A program made the position numbers and the translations under genes. The notes beneath the pieces were generated by a model that was given only the letters and a program-made list of their open reading frames with translations, did no database searches and was not told where the DNA came from. Source: Clostridiales bacterium (lineage in GTDB: Bacteria > Bacillota > Clostridia > Oscillospirales > Acutalibacteraceae). Taken from it: a DNA stretch of 64,000 nucleotides. Each line of letters opens with the position of its first letter. The stretch's first letter is position 1. The stretch covers positions 186,001 to 250,000 of the forward strand of contig JAHZDE010000001.1 in the NCBI GenBank assembly GCA_019422525.1, written 5' to 3'. Of this stretch, positions 26,018-34,304 are shown piece by piece.

Positions 26018-26923
26018 TTCAGTCGTAATTTTCGGGATGGCATTATCTGCTGTTTTTTTACATAACGAGATAAAATCTGTGGCAGCCGAAGAAAGATATT
26101 TGTCCTGATGATATACAATGCGGAACTGTCGATGGAAGCTGATACCGCTGACAAGAAGAGGACACAAAATTCCCATTGAAACCATCTCCTCGGTCAGACG
26201 CTGGGAAAGGACTGTTATCCCTAACCCGGCAGCAGCAGCTTGAATCAGGGCAGTATTGCTGGCGCTCTCCCACACAGGTTGTACAGAAAACCCTGCCGCC
26301 TCTGTTTCCTTATCAAAAATCTCCCGGGTTCCGCTGCCCTTTTCCCGAAGCAGGAAAGGCTGATTTCGAAATTCTTCCACAGAGAGTGTCTGCCACGGGG
26401 TAAAATTCCCGTTAGCAGCCGTTACCGGTACCAAATGGTCTTCCAGATACGCTTCATCCACCAATCCCGGTTCATGAACGACCCCTTCCAAAATAGCAAA
26501 GTCCAATTCGTTTTGCAATATCCGTTTTTCCAGCAGCTCGGATTGCTGTACCACTACTTGTACTTGGATTTTTGGGCGTAAAAAGGAAAACTGTTTTACG
26601 TATTCCGGCATCAGCCGGCTTCCTACCGTAATGCTGCACCCAATTCGAAGAATACCGCATTCGTCCCAGCTGCGCATATCACGCTCCATATCCCGATACA
26701 AAACATCCATTTTCCGGGCATACTGATAAAAACGTTTCCCGGCATCCGTAATATAAAATCGCCTGGAAATCCTGTCAAACAGACGGATGCCATATTCCTC
26801 TTCCAGCTCCCGAATCGCGGCGCTCACAGCTGGTTGAGCCATATACAGTGTTTTGGCTGCTTTGGTTACGTTGTACCCATTGTCACATACAGCCAGAAAA
26901 ATCCGAATGTGGCGAAGTGTCAC
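26015..26923 (-). CDS. LysR-family transcriptional regulator
   Basis: The 302 residues begin with the LysR winged helix (MTLRHIRIFLAVCDNGYNVT, KAAKTLYMAQPAVSAAIREL, FDRISRRFYITDAGK) followed by a periplasmic-binding-like effector domain (about 90-295). It starts with GTG 26923 behind GGAGGAAG. The gene is divergent from the two chromate-transporter genes, the usual arrangement for a LysR protein and its target, and a dyad lies between them. The effector is unknown. Confidence 0.93.
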   Translation of the reverse strand: MTLRHIRIFLAVCDNGYNVTKAAKTLYMAQPAVSAAIRELEEEYGIRLFDRISRRFYITDAGKRFYQYARKMDVLYRDMERDMRSWDECGILRIGCSITVGSRLMPEYVKQFSFLRPKIQVQVVVQQSELLEKRILQNELDFAILEGVVHEPGLVDEAYLEDHLVPVTAANGNFTPWQTLSVEEFRNQPFLLREKGSGTREIFDKETEAAGFSVQPVWESASNTALIQAAAAGLGITVLSQRLTEEMVSMGILCPLLVSGISFHRQFRIVYHQDKYLSSAATDFISLCKKTADNAIPKITTE

Positions 26924-26942
26924 AGGAAGCTTCCTCCTTTTT

Positions 26943-26958
26943 ATAATAAAAACATTAT
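26943..26958. promoter_or_regulatory. Candidate LysR operator
   Basis: Perfect dyad ATAAT-AAAAAC-ATTAT (16 bases, containing a T-N11/12-A type core) between the divergent lysR gene and the chromate transporter promoter. Confidence 0.5.
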
Positions 26959-26980
26959 GATTTCGATAAAATAATAGTAT

Positions 26981-27009
26981 TTTTCATATGAAAGAGCAAG
27001 AGGTACAAT
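26981..27009 (+). promoter_or_regulatory. Promoter of the chromate transporter genes
   Basis: Weak -35 (TTTTCA), 17-base spacer, TACAAT. The poor -35 fits activation by the divergent LysR protein. Confidence 0.55.
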
Positions 27010-27041
27010 AGAAATATCGAGAGAAGAAAGGAAGTTATTTT

Positions 27042-27656
27042 ATGAAAAAGGCTCCTGATTCACCATTGGCCCGGGAGAAAGGGCTGTATTGGAAGTTGTT
27101 CTGGTCAACCTTTCAGCTCAGCGCATTTACATTTGGTGGAGGATATGTGATTGTCCCGCTGATGCGGAGAAAATTTGTGCTGCAGCTTCACTGGATTGAG
27201 GATGACGAAATGCTGGATTTAACGGCGATTGCCCAGTCTACGCCCGGCGCAATGGCAGTAAACGCATCTGTGCTCGTTGGATACCGGGTAGCGGGGATTC
27301 TGGGGGCATGCATCACGGTGCTGGCAACCATACTGCCGCCTTTTTTGATTTTGTCGGTGATTTCCCTGTTCTATGCGCAATTTCGGGATAATTGGGTAGT
27401 GAATCTGGTGCTTCGGGGCATGCAGGCCGGAGTGGCAGCGGTGATTTGTGATGTGGTAGTGTCTATGAGCCAAAATATTTTCAAATTACGTAGAGCTCTT
27501 CCGGTGATTATGTTGGCAGGAGCTTTTATCGCCTCCTGGTTTTTCAATATCAATGTGGTGCTCATCATTTTGCTGTGCGCTGTGGTGGGAGCAACCGATA
27601 CTTGGTATCAGGAACATAAAGGAAAGGACAAGAAGAAAGGGGAGAAAAAGCTGTGA
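27042..27656 (+). CDS. chrA: Chromate transporter family protein, first half
   Basis: One of two short CHR-family membrane proteins that together equal one full-length ChrA. The 204 residues carry the family signature FTFGGGYVIVPLMRR near residue 27 and STPGAMAVNAS, then four to six membrane spans and a Lys-rich tail. GAAAGGAAG precedes ATG 27042. Its stop overlaps the GTG start of the second half. Family members move oxyanions such as chromate or sulfate; the true substrate here is unproven. Confidence 0.9.
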   Translation: MKKAPDSPLAREKGLYWKLFWSTFQLSAFTFGGGYVIVPLMRRKFVLQLHWIEDDEMLDLTAIAQSTPGAMAVNASVLVGYRVAGILGACITVLATILPPFLILSVISLFYAQFRDNWVVNLVLRGMQAGVAAVICDVVVSMSQNIFKLRRALPVIMLAGAFIASWFFNINVVLIILLCAVVGATDTWYQEHKGKDKKKGEKKL

Positions 27657-28219
27657 TTTTGTGGCAGCTGTTTTGGAGCTTTTTTCAAATTGGCCTTTTC
27701 AGTATTGGCGGAGGCTATGCGGCTTTGCCGCTGATTCAGGCACAGGTAGTAGACGGCTATGGCTGGATGACCATGACGGAATTTTCCGATATTATTACCA
27801 TTTCCCAAATGACGCCCGGACCTATTGCCATCAATGCAGCAACCTTCGTGGGAACTCGGATTGCAGGGCCTGCTGGTGCAGCAGTAGCAACCTTGGGATG
27901 TATTGTCCCTTCCTGTATTATCGTGTTGACGTTGGCCTTTATTTACTATAAATACCGCAATATTACTATGGTACAGGGAACGCTGAAAGGATTGCAACCG
28001 GCGGTAGTTGCATTGATTGCGTCGGCAGGGCTTTCTATTTTGGTTACGGCCTTTTTTCCGGCAGGGGAGATTGTTTTTTCGGCGGATGCAATCGATGTAA
28101 TTGCTGTGCTGATTTTTGTTGCTGCGTTTGTCGTACTGCGAATCTGGAAACCCAATCCCATTTGGGTCATGTGTGGCGCCGGTGTAATGGGGTTTGTGCT
28201 ATATTCACTTTTAGCATAA
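27653..28219 (+). CDS. chrA: Chromate transporter family protein, second half
   Basis: Partner of the preceding protein, 188 residues, with the same motifs SIGGGYAALPLIQ near residue 18 and MTPGPIAINAATFVG. It is predicted to insert in the opposite orientation so that the pair forms one transporter, as known for short-chain CHR pairs. The GTG start at 27653 overlaps the previous stop by four bases (GTGA), with GGGGAGAAA upstream. A terminator follows. Confidence 0.9.
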   Translation: MILWQLFWSFFQIGLFSIGGGYAALPLIQAQVVDGYGWMTMTEFSDIITISQMTPGPIAINAATFVGTRIAGPAGAAVATLGCIVPSCIIVLTLAFIYYKYRNITMVQGTLKGLQPAVVALIASAGLSILVTAFFPAGEIVFSADAIDVIAVLIFVAAFVVLRIWKPNPIWVMCGAGVMGFVLYSLLA

Positions 28220-28250
28220 GTTGGATAAAATGTTTTTTAAAAACCGAGAA

Positions 28251-28285
28251 CAGGTGTCGGAATTTTTTTCGGCACCTGATTTTTA
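28251..28285 (+). terminator. Intrinsic terminator of the chromate transporter operon
   Basis: Arms CAGGTGTCG / CGGCACCTG (one wobble) followed by ATTTTTATT. Confidence 0.82.
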
Positions 28286-28387
28286 TTGGAAAGAAGTCTT
28301 GTGAGAGTCGGAAAGAATGGTTGCCTTTTTCAGGTATCCCGTGTACAATAAATTTAGGAAAGTTGTTATATAGAGGAAGGTATGAGA

Positions 28388-28780
28388 ATGAAGTATTTAC
28401 GCTTGAGTCAGTTTGAAAAAGAAATCCTGGAGGAAGTCTGCAAGGCGCCTCGTTTCCCAATTGTGCGGTTTGAACTACACAGTTCTCAGGAGCCGGAGCT
28501 TCGCTCTATTGCCCTGAAGCATGTGTGGATTACACAAGAAGATGATTCGATGGAGCTGGTAAAAAAGCGCTCGGCGGCTTTGGAATCTCTGCGGAAAAAG
28601 GGGTTGGTGCGGATTTCTTACTCTTTGCCGGCTTATGTCCAGTCTGATTATCAAATTTATTACCGCAGCAAACTGTATGAATTGTTGTGCCACACCGTGA
28701 TGGAAGCACAAGGAAAACCAGACTTCCTTTTTGATATGCCGTTTATGAGATTCGGGCAGGTATTCCCCGGTAAAATATAA
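28388..28780 (+). CDS. Hypothetical protein, 130 residues
   Basis: Not recognised. It is a soluble, mixed alpha/beta protein without signal peptide or membrane span. The segment MELVKKRSAALESLRKKGLVRISYSL resembles a helix-turn-wing (ALESLRKKGLVRI), so a winged-helix DNA-binding or regulatory role is possible but weakly supported. GAGGAAGG gives good spacing to ATG 28388 rather than ATG 28382. It sits alone between the chromate operon terminator and the paaK promoter. Confidence 0.7.
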   Translation: MKYLRLSQFEKEILEEVCKAPRFPIVRFELHSSQEPELRSIALKHVWITQEDDSMELVKKRSAALESLRKKGLVRISYSLPAYVQSDYQIYYRSKLYELLCHTVMEAQGKPDFLFDMPFMRFGQVFPGKI

Positions 28781-28858
28781 AAGCAGACTGAAAATTGGTA
28801 TCAATTACTGAAAATTTGCAAAAATTACGGGCGATTTGCTAAATTACGGCAAAATCCC

Positions 28859-28887
28859 TTGCATAATGTCCGGGAAACAGGTACAAT
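28859..28887 (+). promoter_or_regulatory. Sigma-A promoter of the paaK-ior operon
   Basis: TTGCAT, 17-base spacer, TACAAT. The -10 and following bases (AGGTACAATAGAAATA, 28879-28894) are identical to those of the chromate promoter at 27001-27016. Confidence 0.72.
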
Positions 28888-28942
28888 AGAAATACGCTTT
28901 TTCGAGTTAAAGCATCAATAGCGCGAAGAAACGAAACGATAA

Positions 28943-28981
28943 CGGCGGAACCCGGGCTCCGGCAGTGTTCCGCTGTTTTTT
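28943..28981 (+). terminator. Intrinsic terminator in the leader of the paaK-ior operon
   Basis: Arms CGGCGGAAC (28943-28951) and GTTCCGCTG (28967-28975) followed by six T. It lies between the promoter and the paaK start, only 32 bases before the GTG, so transcription of the operon must pass it. This indicates attenuation; no known aptamer or T-box motif was found in the roughly 50 bases before it. Confidence 0.75.
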
Positions 28982-29013
28982 GCTATTTAGTCAATATTGT
29001 GGAGGTGTTACCC

Positions 29014-30318
29014 GTGTATTTTAACAAGGAAATTGAAACCATGCCCCGTAAGCAGATTGAAGCCATGCAGCTGGAAAGACTCAAATGGATGGTGGATTAT
29101 TGCTATAACAATGTACCGTTTTATCATGAGCGTTTGGCAACTGCCGGGATTACCGGTGACCGGATTAAGACTCTTTCGGATATTCAGTATATCCCCTTTA
29201 CTACGAAGGACGACATCCGGGACAACTATCCCTTTGGAATGTTGGCTCGCCCCATGAAGGACATTGTTCGGATTCACGCCTCTTCTGGTACAACCGGTAA
29301 GCCAACGGTAGGCGCTTATACCAAGGAGGATTTGGACAATTGGGCGGAACAGGTGGCCAGAATTGCCTATGCAGGCGGCGCAAGAGAGGACGATGTTTTC
29401 CAGATTTCTTTTGGCTATGGTCTGTTCACCGGCGCCTTGGGACTGCATTATGGCTTGGAAAAGCTGGGAGCGACGGTAATTCCTGCGTCTTCTGGAAATA
29501 CACAGAAGCAGCTGATGATGATGCGGGACTTTGGCGTAACCGGACTGGTAGCAACTCCTTCCTATGCGCTGTATTTGGGCGAAATGGTGCGGGAAAGCGG
29601 ATACCCGCCGGAGGCCTATAAATTGCGGATTGGCCTGCTGGGAAGCGAAGGCTGCACGGAGGAAATGCGGGACAGAATTGAGAAAAACCTGCATATTTTT
29701 GTAACGGATAACTATGGCATGACGGAACTTACCGGACCGGGTGTTGCCGGTGAATGTAAATACCGCAACGGACTGCACTTTGCAGAGGATGCTTTCCTGC
29801 CGGAGATTATTGACAGGGATACACTGGAGCAAAAGCCCGAAGGCGAGGCCGGTGAACTGGTGGTAACCACATTGCTGCGGCAGGGAATGCCTGTTCTGCG
29901 GTATCGCACAAAGGATATTACCCGGCTGAATTATGAGCCCTGCCCCTGCGGACGTACCGGATGCCGGATGGAAAAGGTCATGGGCCGTACTGATGATATG
30001 CTGATTATCAAGGGAGTCAATGTGTTCCCGTCTCAGATTGAGAGCGTGTTGGTAGGAACCGAAAATGTTGGACCCCATTATCAGTTGGTGGTTCGCAAGA
30101 AGAATTATATGGATACGCTGGAAGTCAAGGTGGAACTGATTGACAGCAGTCTGCTTGAGAGTTTTGGCGAGCTGGAAAAATTGCAAAAGCGTATTCACGA
30201 CCGTTTGAAGAGCGTGTTGGGGCTGGAAACAAAGGTTACGCTGGTAGAGCCTAAAACGCTGGAACGCTTCCAGGGCAAGGCCAAGCGGATTCTGGATTTG
30301 AGAAACGAAAAAGAATAA
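29014..30318 (+). CDS. paaK: Phenylacetate-CoA ligase family enzyme
   Basis: Adenylate-forming ligase that activates arylacetates to their CoA thioesters. In 434 residues the AMP/ATP loop is SSGTTGKPT (90-98), with FGYGLFTGALGLHYG, GSEGCTEEMR and DNYGMTELTGPG as further family motifs, and RTDDMLIIKGVNVFPSQIES at the hinge to the C-terminal domain. A Cys cluster (CPCGRTGC) is typical of this family. The GTG at 29014 is chosen from GGAGGTG and from the usual MYFNKEIETMPR start. It heads an operon with iorA-iorB, which produce arylacetyl-CoA from arylpyruvates; the ligase can make or recover the same thioesters. Confidence 0.93.
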   Translation: MYFNKEIETMPRKQIEAMQLERLKWMVDYCYNNVPFYHERLATAGITGDRIKTLSDIQYIPFTTKDDIRDNYPFGMLARPMKDIVRIHASSGTTGKPTVGAYTKEDLDNWAEQVARIAYAGGAREDDVFQISFGYGLFTGALGLHYGLEKLGATVIPASSGNTQKQLMMMRDFGVTGLVATPSYALYLGEMVRESGYPPEAYKLRIGLLGSEGCTEEMRDRIEKNLHIFVTDNYGMTELTGPGVAGECKYRNGLHFAEDAFLPEIIDRDTLEQKPEGEAGELVVTTLLRQGMPVLRYRTKDITRLNYEPCPCGRTGCRMEKVMGRTDDMLIIKGVNVFPSQIESVLVGTENVGPHYQLVVRKKNYMDTLEVKVELIDSSLLESFGELEKLQKRIHDRLKSVLGLETKVTLVEPKTLERFQGKAKRILDLRNEKE

Positions 30319-30349
30319 TACCAAGTCGAAGCTTGAAAGGAGATTCGGG

Positions 30350-32245
30350 ATGAAGCAATGCCCGTTTTGCGGCAGAGAATGGGATGGAAAAGGAGAATGC
30401 CCCGGGTGCGGCAGATACTTTTCGGAAGAGCGGGACGACAGCTTATTTCGCCGGCCGGAAGCAGAGGAGAGTGAAAAAAGCGCCTCCCAGCAGGAGAGCT
30501 CTTCTGTCTCGTTGGGGGAGGACCCGAAAATCGAGCAAGGAAAAAAGGAAACCGTACCGGAAGAATCTTTTCAGGTTCGCCGGCTTCCCTGGAAGAGGTG
30601 GCACAAAATACTGGCAGCATGGGTACTGCTGGTTGTGGTGGCTGTCAGTGTGTTCTTTCTGTGGCCCGCTCCGAAGTCTTTGCCAGAAAGGGCCATGTTC
30701 TTTGTGAAGGACAGTATGGTGATGGCCTTTCATCCGGGGCAAGAACCCCGGGAAATCACAGAGTATGTACCGAATCTGGAGTATTACCTCTATCCCGGCA
30801 GAGATGGAGAATCTTTTGCTTGGATGAATCCTGAAACCAATGCCCTTTATTTTCAGCCAAAGCAAGGGGAAGCGGTACAGGTGGCAGAGAGAATTTATTC
30901 CGATGTGCGGTTTTCAACGGACGGGCGCTTTTTGTATTATCTTTCCGATGGAGAAGAGAACTCTATGGCACTTTTTCAGTATCGGATAGAGACGGGAGAA
31001 ACCCGAATGGTTGCCGGTGCAGATTCCTATTTGTATTATATTTTTAGCCGAACACAACCGGAAGTGATTGTCTGGGACGAAAATGGACTGTCTGTGATTG
31101 CCGAGGAATCACTGGAAAAGGAGTACTCTCTTGAGGGAAACTATACAGTCCTGCTTTCAGCTGAAAATGGGCTATACTTTTTGGAAAAACAGGAGGACGG
31201 GCAGTCTTTATGGCGCTGGCAGAATGGACAGAAAGCGCAGTTGTTGGCTGACTCTATCGCCCAGGCCAAAATATTTTCCGATGGTACCGGCTATTATCAG
31301 TGTTATACTGGCGGGACGGTTCCCATGGCTGATCGGGTAAAAAATGATTTATCCGGAGAAGAGTCGGAGAAACTTTTCCAAAAAATGAAAGAAATCCCGC
31401 TTCAAACTCCCGAAATCGCCCTGTATTATTTTGATGGGGCACAGAGTCAAAAACTGGCAGATAATTGGGAAATGGTGTCTTTTGATACGAAGAACCGCAG
31501 CATATTGGTGCGTTCCGCCAAGTTTCAGGACACCGTGTTGACCCTTTCCAGTTTGTATCAACTTCCCAGTGAAGAAAACATGGACGCCTGGCTGCGGGAT
31601 TTTTCCCAGCAAATGACCCAGGCTTGGCCTTATGATAGTGATTCGGCAGGATTGCTGACAGAAGGAAAACTGGTTCCCCTCCCGGAAGATTTTCCCGAAT
31701 ATAGTGCTGGGTTTACCGTGCAAAATGGACGGATCTGTGCGCTGAGTATGGCGGAAGATTTACATAGTGTTGACGGTCTGTGGGTAGGGGAGCTATTGGA
31801 TAAGGGGGTGGAAAATCTGTATGAGGCCCAGGGGGCCGAAAACTTTTTCCTTGCAAAAGATAATACCGTTTTTTATGGGAAGGGTCCCAGCAGCGAAACC
31901 TTGTATGAAGAGAATGTGGCTTTTGAGAAAAAAGTGCGAAGTGAATCTGTACAAATGACAGATGATGGGACGCTGTATTACCTTTCCGGCTCTGGTTTGA
32001 GCAGTTGGACGCTGAAATCCCGCAGAAACGGGCAAACCGTACAGCTGGCCGAAAATGTTGTCAGCTGTGAAGCGTTTACCCGGGATTATGTTTTGTTTTT
32101 GCAGCAGCGGGAAGACGGCAGTATGGATGTGATGGCTTGCGTCAATCAGGGAGAGCCGGAGCTTGTGGCAGAAGGGGCAGAAATGCTTCTGCGGCCGCAA
32201 AACGAAGCGTTGGGAAATACACAGTCAGATTATGGAAGCGGCTGA
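30350..32245 (+). CDS. Zinc-ribbon, single-span membrane protein with propeller-like extracytoplasmic domain (paralogue 1)
   Basis: Unknown function. A zinc ribbon opens the 631-residue protein (Cys4, Cys7, Cys17, Cys20). A disordered acidic linker with RDDSLFRRPE follows, then one membrane span (about 86-105). About 520 extracytoplasmic residues with recurring YY/WY-rich strands (DGRFLYYLSDGEENS, DGTLYYLSG) look like a WD/DUF5050-type beta-propeller. The ribbon would lie inside the cell. GAAAGGAG sets the ATG. It lies 31 bases after paaK and 14 before its paralogue, inside the paaK-ior operon, with no obvious link to that pathway. Confidence 0.82.
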   Translation: MKQCPFCGREWDGKGECPGCGRYFSEERDDSLFRRPEAEESEKSASQQESSSVSLGEDPKIEQGKKETVPEESFQVRRLPWKRWHKILAAWVLLVVVAVSVFFLWPAPKSLPERAMFFVKDSMVMAFHPGQEPREITEYVPNLEYYLYPGRDGESFAWMNPETNALYFQPKQGEAVQVAERIYSDVRFSTDGRFLYYLSDGEENSMALFQYRIETGETRMVAGADSYLYYIFSRTQPEVIVWDENGLSVIAEESLEKEYSLEGNYTVLLSAENGLYFLEKQEDGQSLWRWQNGQKAQLLADSIAQAKIFSDGTGYYQCYTGGTVPMADRVKNDLSGEESEKLFQKMKEIPLQTPEIALYYFDGAQSQKLADNWEMVSFDTKNRSILVRSAKFQDTVLTLSSLYQLPSEENMDAWLRDFSQQMTQAWPYDSDSAGLLTEGKLVPLPEDFPEYSAGFTVQNGRICALSMAEDLHSVDGLWVGELLDKGVENLYEAQGAENFFLAKDNTVFYGKGPSSETLYEENVAFEKKVRSESVQMTDDGTLYYLSGSGLSSWTLKSRRNGQTVQLAENVVSCEAFTRDYVLFLQQREDGSMDVMACVNQGEPELVAEGAEMLLRPQNEALGNTQSDYGSG

Positions 32246-32259
32246 AAGGGGAGAAAGTC

Positions 32260-34275
32260 ATGAAAAAATGTCCATTTTGCGGTATCGAATGGACCGGAGA
32301 AGGCCCATGTCCTAACTGCGGTATGCAGTCAGAAAAAGAGTCTCGAGATGACAGCCTGTTTCGGCGGCCTGAGGGAGAAAATCCCGTCAGACAGCCTTTG
32401 GAAAAAGAGTTTTCGGTAGAAGAGCTGTTTCAGCCAACGCCGCAGGCGGAACCTGATCAAAATGATGAGAAATCCTCTGAATCCCCAATAGAAAACGAAT
32501 CCATCCCAGATGGCCACAATATCCCGAACGAAAACGAAGGGATAACGGTGGTAAAGTCCGAGCGTCAGTCCATGAAACTATGGCAGAAGGTGGTGGCAGC
32601 TGTCGTTTTGTTGGCAGTTATCATAACGGCTGCCGTTCAATTGTGGCCCCGACCACCGGTTCTGCCAGAAGACCCGGCCTTTTATATACAGAATGATATG
32701 CTGATGTCTTTGTTTGCCGGAGACGAGCCTCAGGCTGTGGCGGAATATAGCGAAGCGTACAGCGCAGGGATTGATAATACCTTGCAGGTCAGCCCTGATA
32801 AAAAAACATTTTCTTGGATTAACCTTGATAATGGGAAAATCAATGTAAAATCGTCAGGGTCAGAGGCTGTCGAGATGGAACATTCAGCCAGTTGGTATCC
32901 GTTTTTTTCCGAGGATGGTAAGTTCCTTTATTACTATGCTGAGAATGAGAATGGAGAAGTGATCCTTTATCAATATGGCATAGAAACCCAAACGGCTCAG
33001 GAGGTTTGTGTGCTGGCGGCAAGCGGGAACAATTATTTGTCCCAAGACGGATTACTGGCAGTTAGCAGTAGCGGTCAGCTTACGGTGTATGAGGAGAAAA
33101 CCCTGTCGCAAAAATGGTCTCAAAAAATAAATGCTATCCCCGTGTCTATTTCTCAAAATAAACTATATTATAAAGAGGAAATGGAAGAGTCCTATCGCTT
33201 ATGTTGCTGGAATGGAAATCAGACGGAAGTCCTTTTAGAGGGAATTGTCTATTCTTATCAGCTTAGTAATGGCACCATGTATTTCCTCTGTGCAAAAGAT
33301 GAATGGACGCCTTTATCGGAACTGGTAGAAAATGATGTGTCTGAAAATGAGTTGAAAGAAGATCCCGATGAAATTTTGGTGCGTTCTCCTCAAAGAACTT
33401 TGTATTACTTTGACGGTGTCCAGGTACACAAATTAGGAGATAGTATGGCGATAAATGTTTCATCGGAAAGTGATAATGCAATTGTAACCGCTTCGCTTGT
33501 ATACAAAGAGCCTGAAGAGGTGAAAAAAGAAGTGAAGCTTTCTTCTATTCTTCAAGATCTGCAGTATACTTCGGAAACAAATATTGCCGATTATATGGAA
33601 AGCATCTGGCCCATTGAAGCAGAAACGTACTTTGTTACAAGGGGAGAAAAACTGTATCGACTGCCAGAGGATGTGCCATTCCCCCAATCCTTCAAAATTT
33701 GTGGGGATTGGATTTGCCTGTTTACATCATATTTTGGTTCGACAAAGGGCTTGTGGCGGGGACGTTTGGAAGGCCAAGAGGTCATCTCGCAGGAATCCTA
33801 TAAAATAGACGATTTGGTGGATTATGAGGTAACACCGGACGGAACGGTATATTATTGGACAGGGCAGTCCGTCGGGGATGTTTATAAAAACGGTACGCTA
33901 TTGGCCGAGGATATCAATGCGAGCAGTATTCAGGTAACTGATGATGGCGTGCTGTATTATCTTGGCGATTATGCAGTCGGAGGAGCAGGCTGGACGCTCA
34001 ACCGTTATCAAAATGAGGAGTTCCAGCAGCTGGCACAGGGCGTAACGGATTTTGTTGCATATACCCAGGATTATGTGCTGTTCTTACAGCTGCGGGAGGA
34101 CCGTGGCTGGGATCTTTATTCCAGTATTGGAGAAAACACTCCCATGCTGGTAGCTGAAAATGTGGATAAACTGGTTCATATGTTATCTCTGAAACCTACG
34201 CCGTTAATTGGAAGTTCCATTGGTGGCGTGGACAGCTATTATGATACAGATATTACGATAGAAATGGTAAATTGA
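32260..34275 (+). CDS. Zinc-ribbon, single-span membrane protein with propeller-like extracytoplasmic domain (paralogue 2)
   Basis: Second member of the pair, 671 residues, with the same architecture: ribbon cysteines at 4, 7, 17 and 20, the shared RDDSLFRRPE motif, an acidic linker, a membrane span (about 108-128) and a long tyrosine-rich outer domain (DGKFLYYYAENENGE, DDGVLYYLGDY, TQDYVLFLQLRED). The last motif matches TRDYVLFLQQRED of paralogue 1, so the whole length is homologous and arose by tandem duplication. GGGGAGAAAG precedes ATG 32260; an upstream in-frame extension overlaps paralogue 1 and is not supported. Base composition is slightly more A/T-rich than in iorA. Confidence 0.82.
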   Translation: MKKCPFCGIEWTGEGPCPNCGMQSEKESRDDSLFRRPEGENPVRQPLEKEFSVEELFQPTPQAEPDQNDEKSSESPIENESIPDGHNIPNENEGITVVKSERQSMKLWQKVVAAVVLLAVIITAAVQLWPRPPVLPEDPAFYIQNDMLMSLFAGDEPQAVAEYSEAYSAGIDNTLQVSPDKKTFSWINLDNGKINVKSSGSEAVEMEHSASWYPFFSEDGKFLYYYAENENGEVILYQYGIETQTAQEVCVLAASGNNYLSQDGLLAVSSSGQLTVYEEKTLSQKWSQKINAIPVSISQNKLYYKEEMEESYRLCCWNGNQTEVLLEGIVYSYQLSNGTMYFLCAKDEWTPLSELVENDVSENELKEDPDEILVRSPQRTLYYFDGVQVHKLGDSMAINVSSESDNAIVTASLVYKEPEEVKKEVKLSSILQDLQYTSETNIADYMESIWPIEAETYFVTRGEKLYRLPEDVPFPQSFKICGDWICLFTSYFGSTKGLWRGRLEGQEVISQESYKIDDLVDYEVTPDGTVYYWTGQSVGDVYKNGTLLAEDINASSIQVTDDGVLYYLGDYAVGGAGWTLNRYQNEEFQQLAQGVTDFVAYTQDYVLFLQLREDRGWDLYSSIGENTPMLVAENVDKLVHMLSLKPTPLIGSSIGGVDSYYDTDITIEMVN

Positions 34276-34304
34276 TAAAATTATTCTGCAATGGAGGTTG
34301 CGAT

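Noticed and set aside
28800..28870. Short A/T-rich near-repeats (AAATTACGG twice) as a CRISPR or iteron array
   Set aside because: Only two short imperfect copies with no spacer regularity; probably part of the promoter region.
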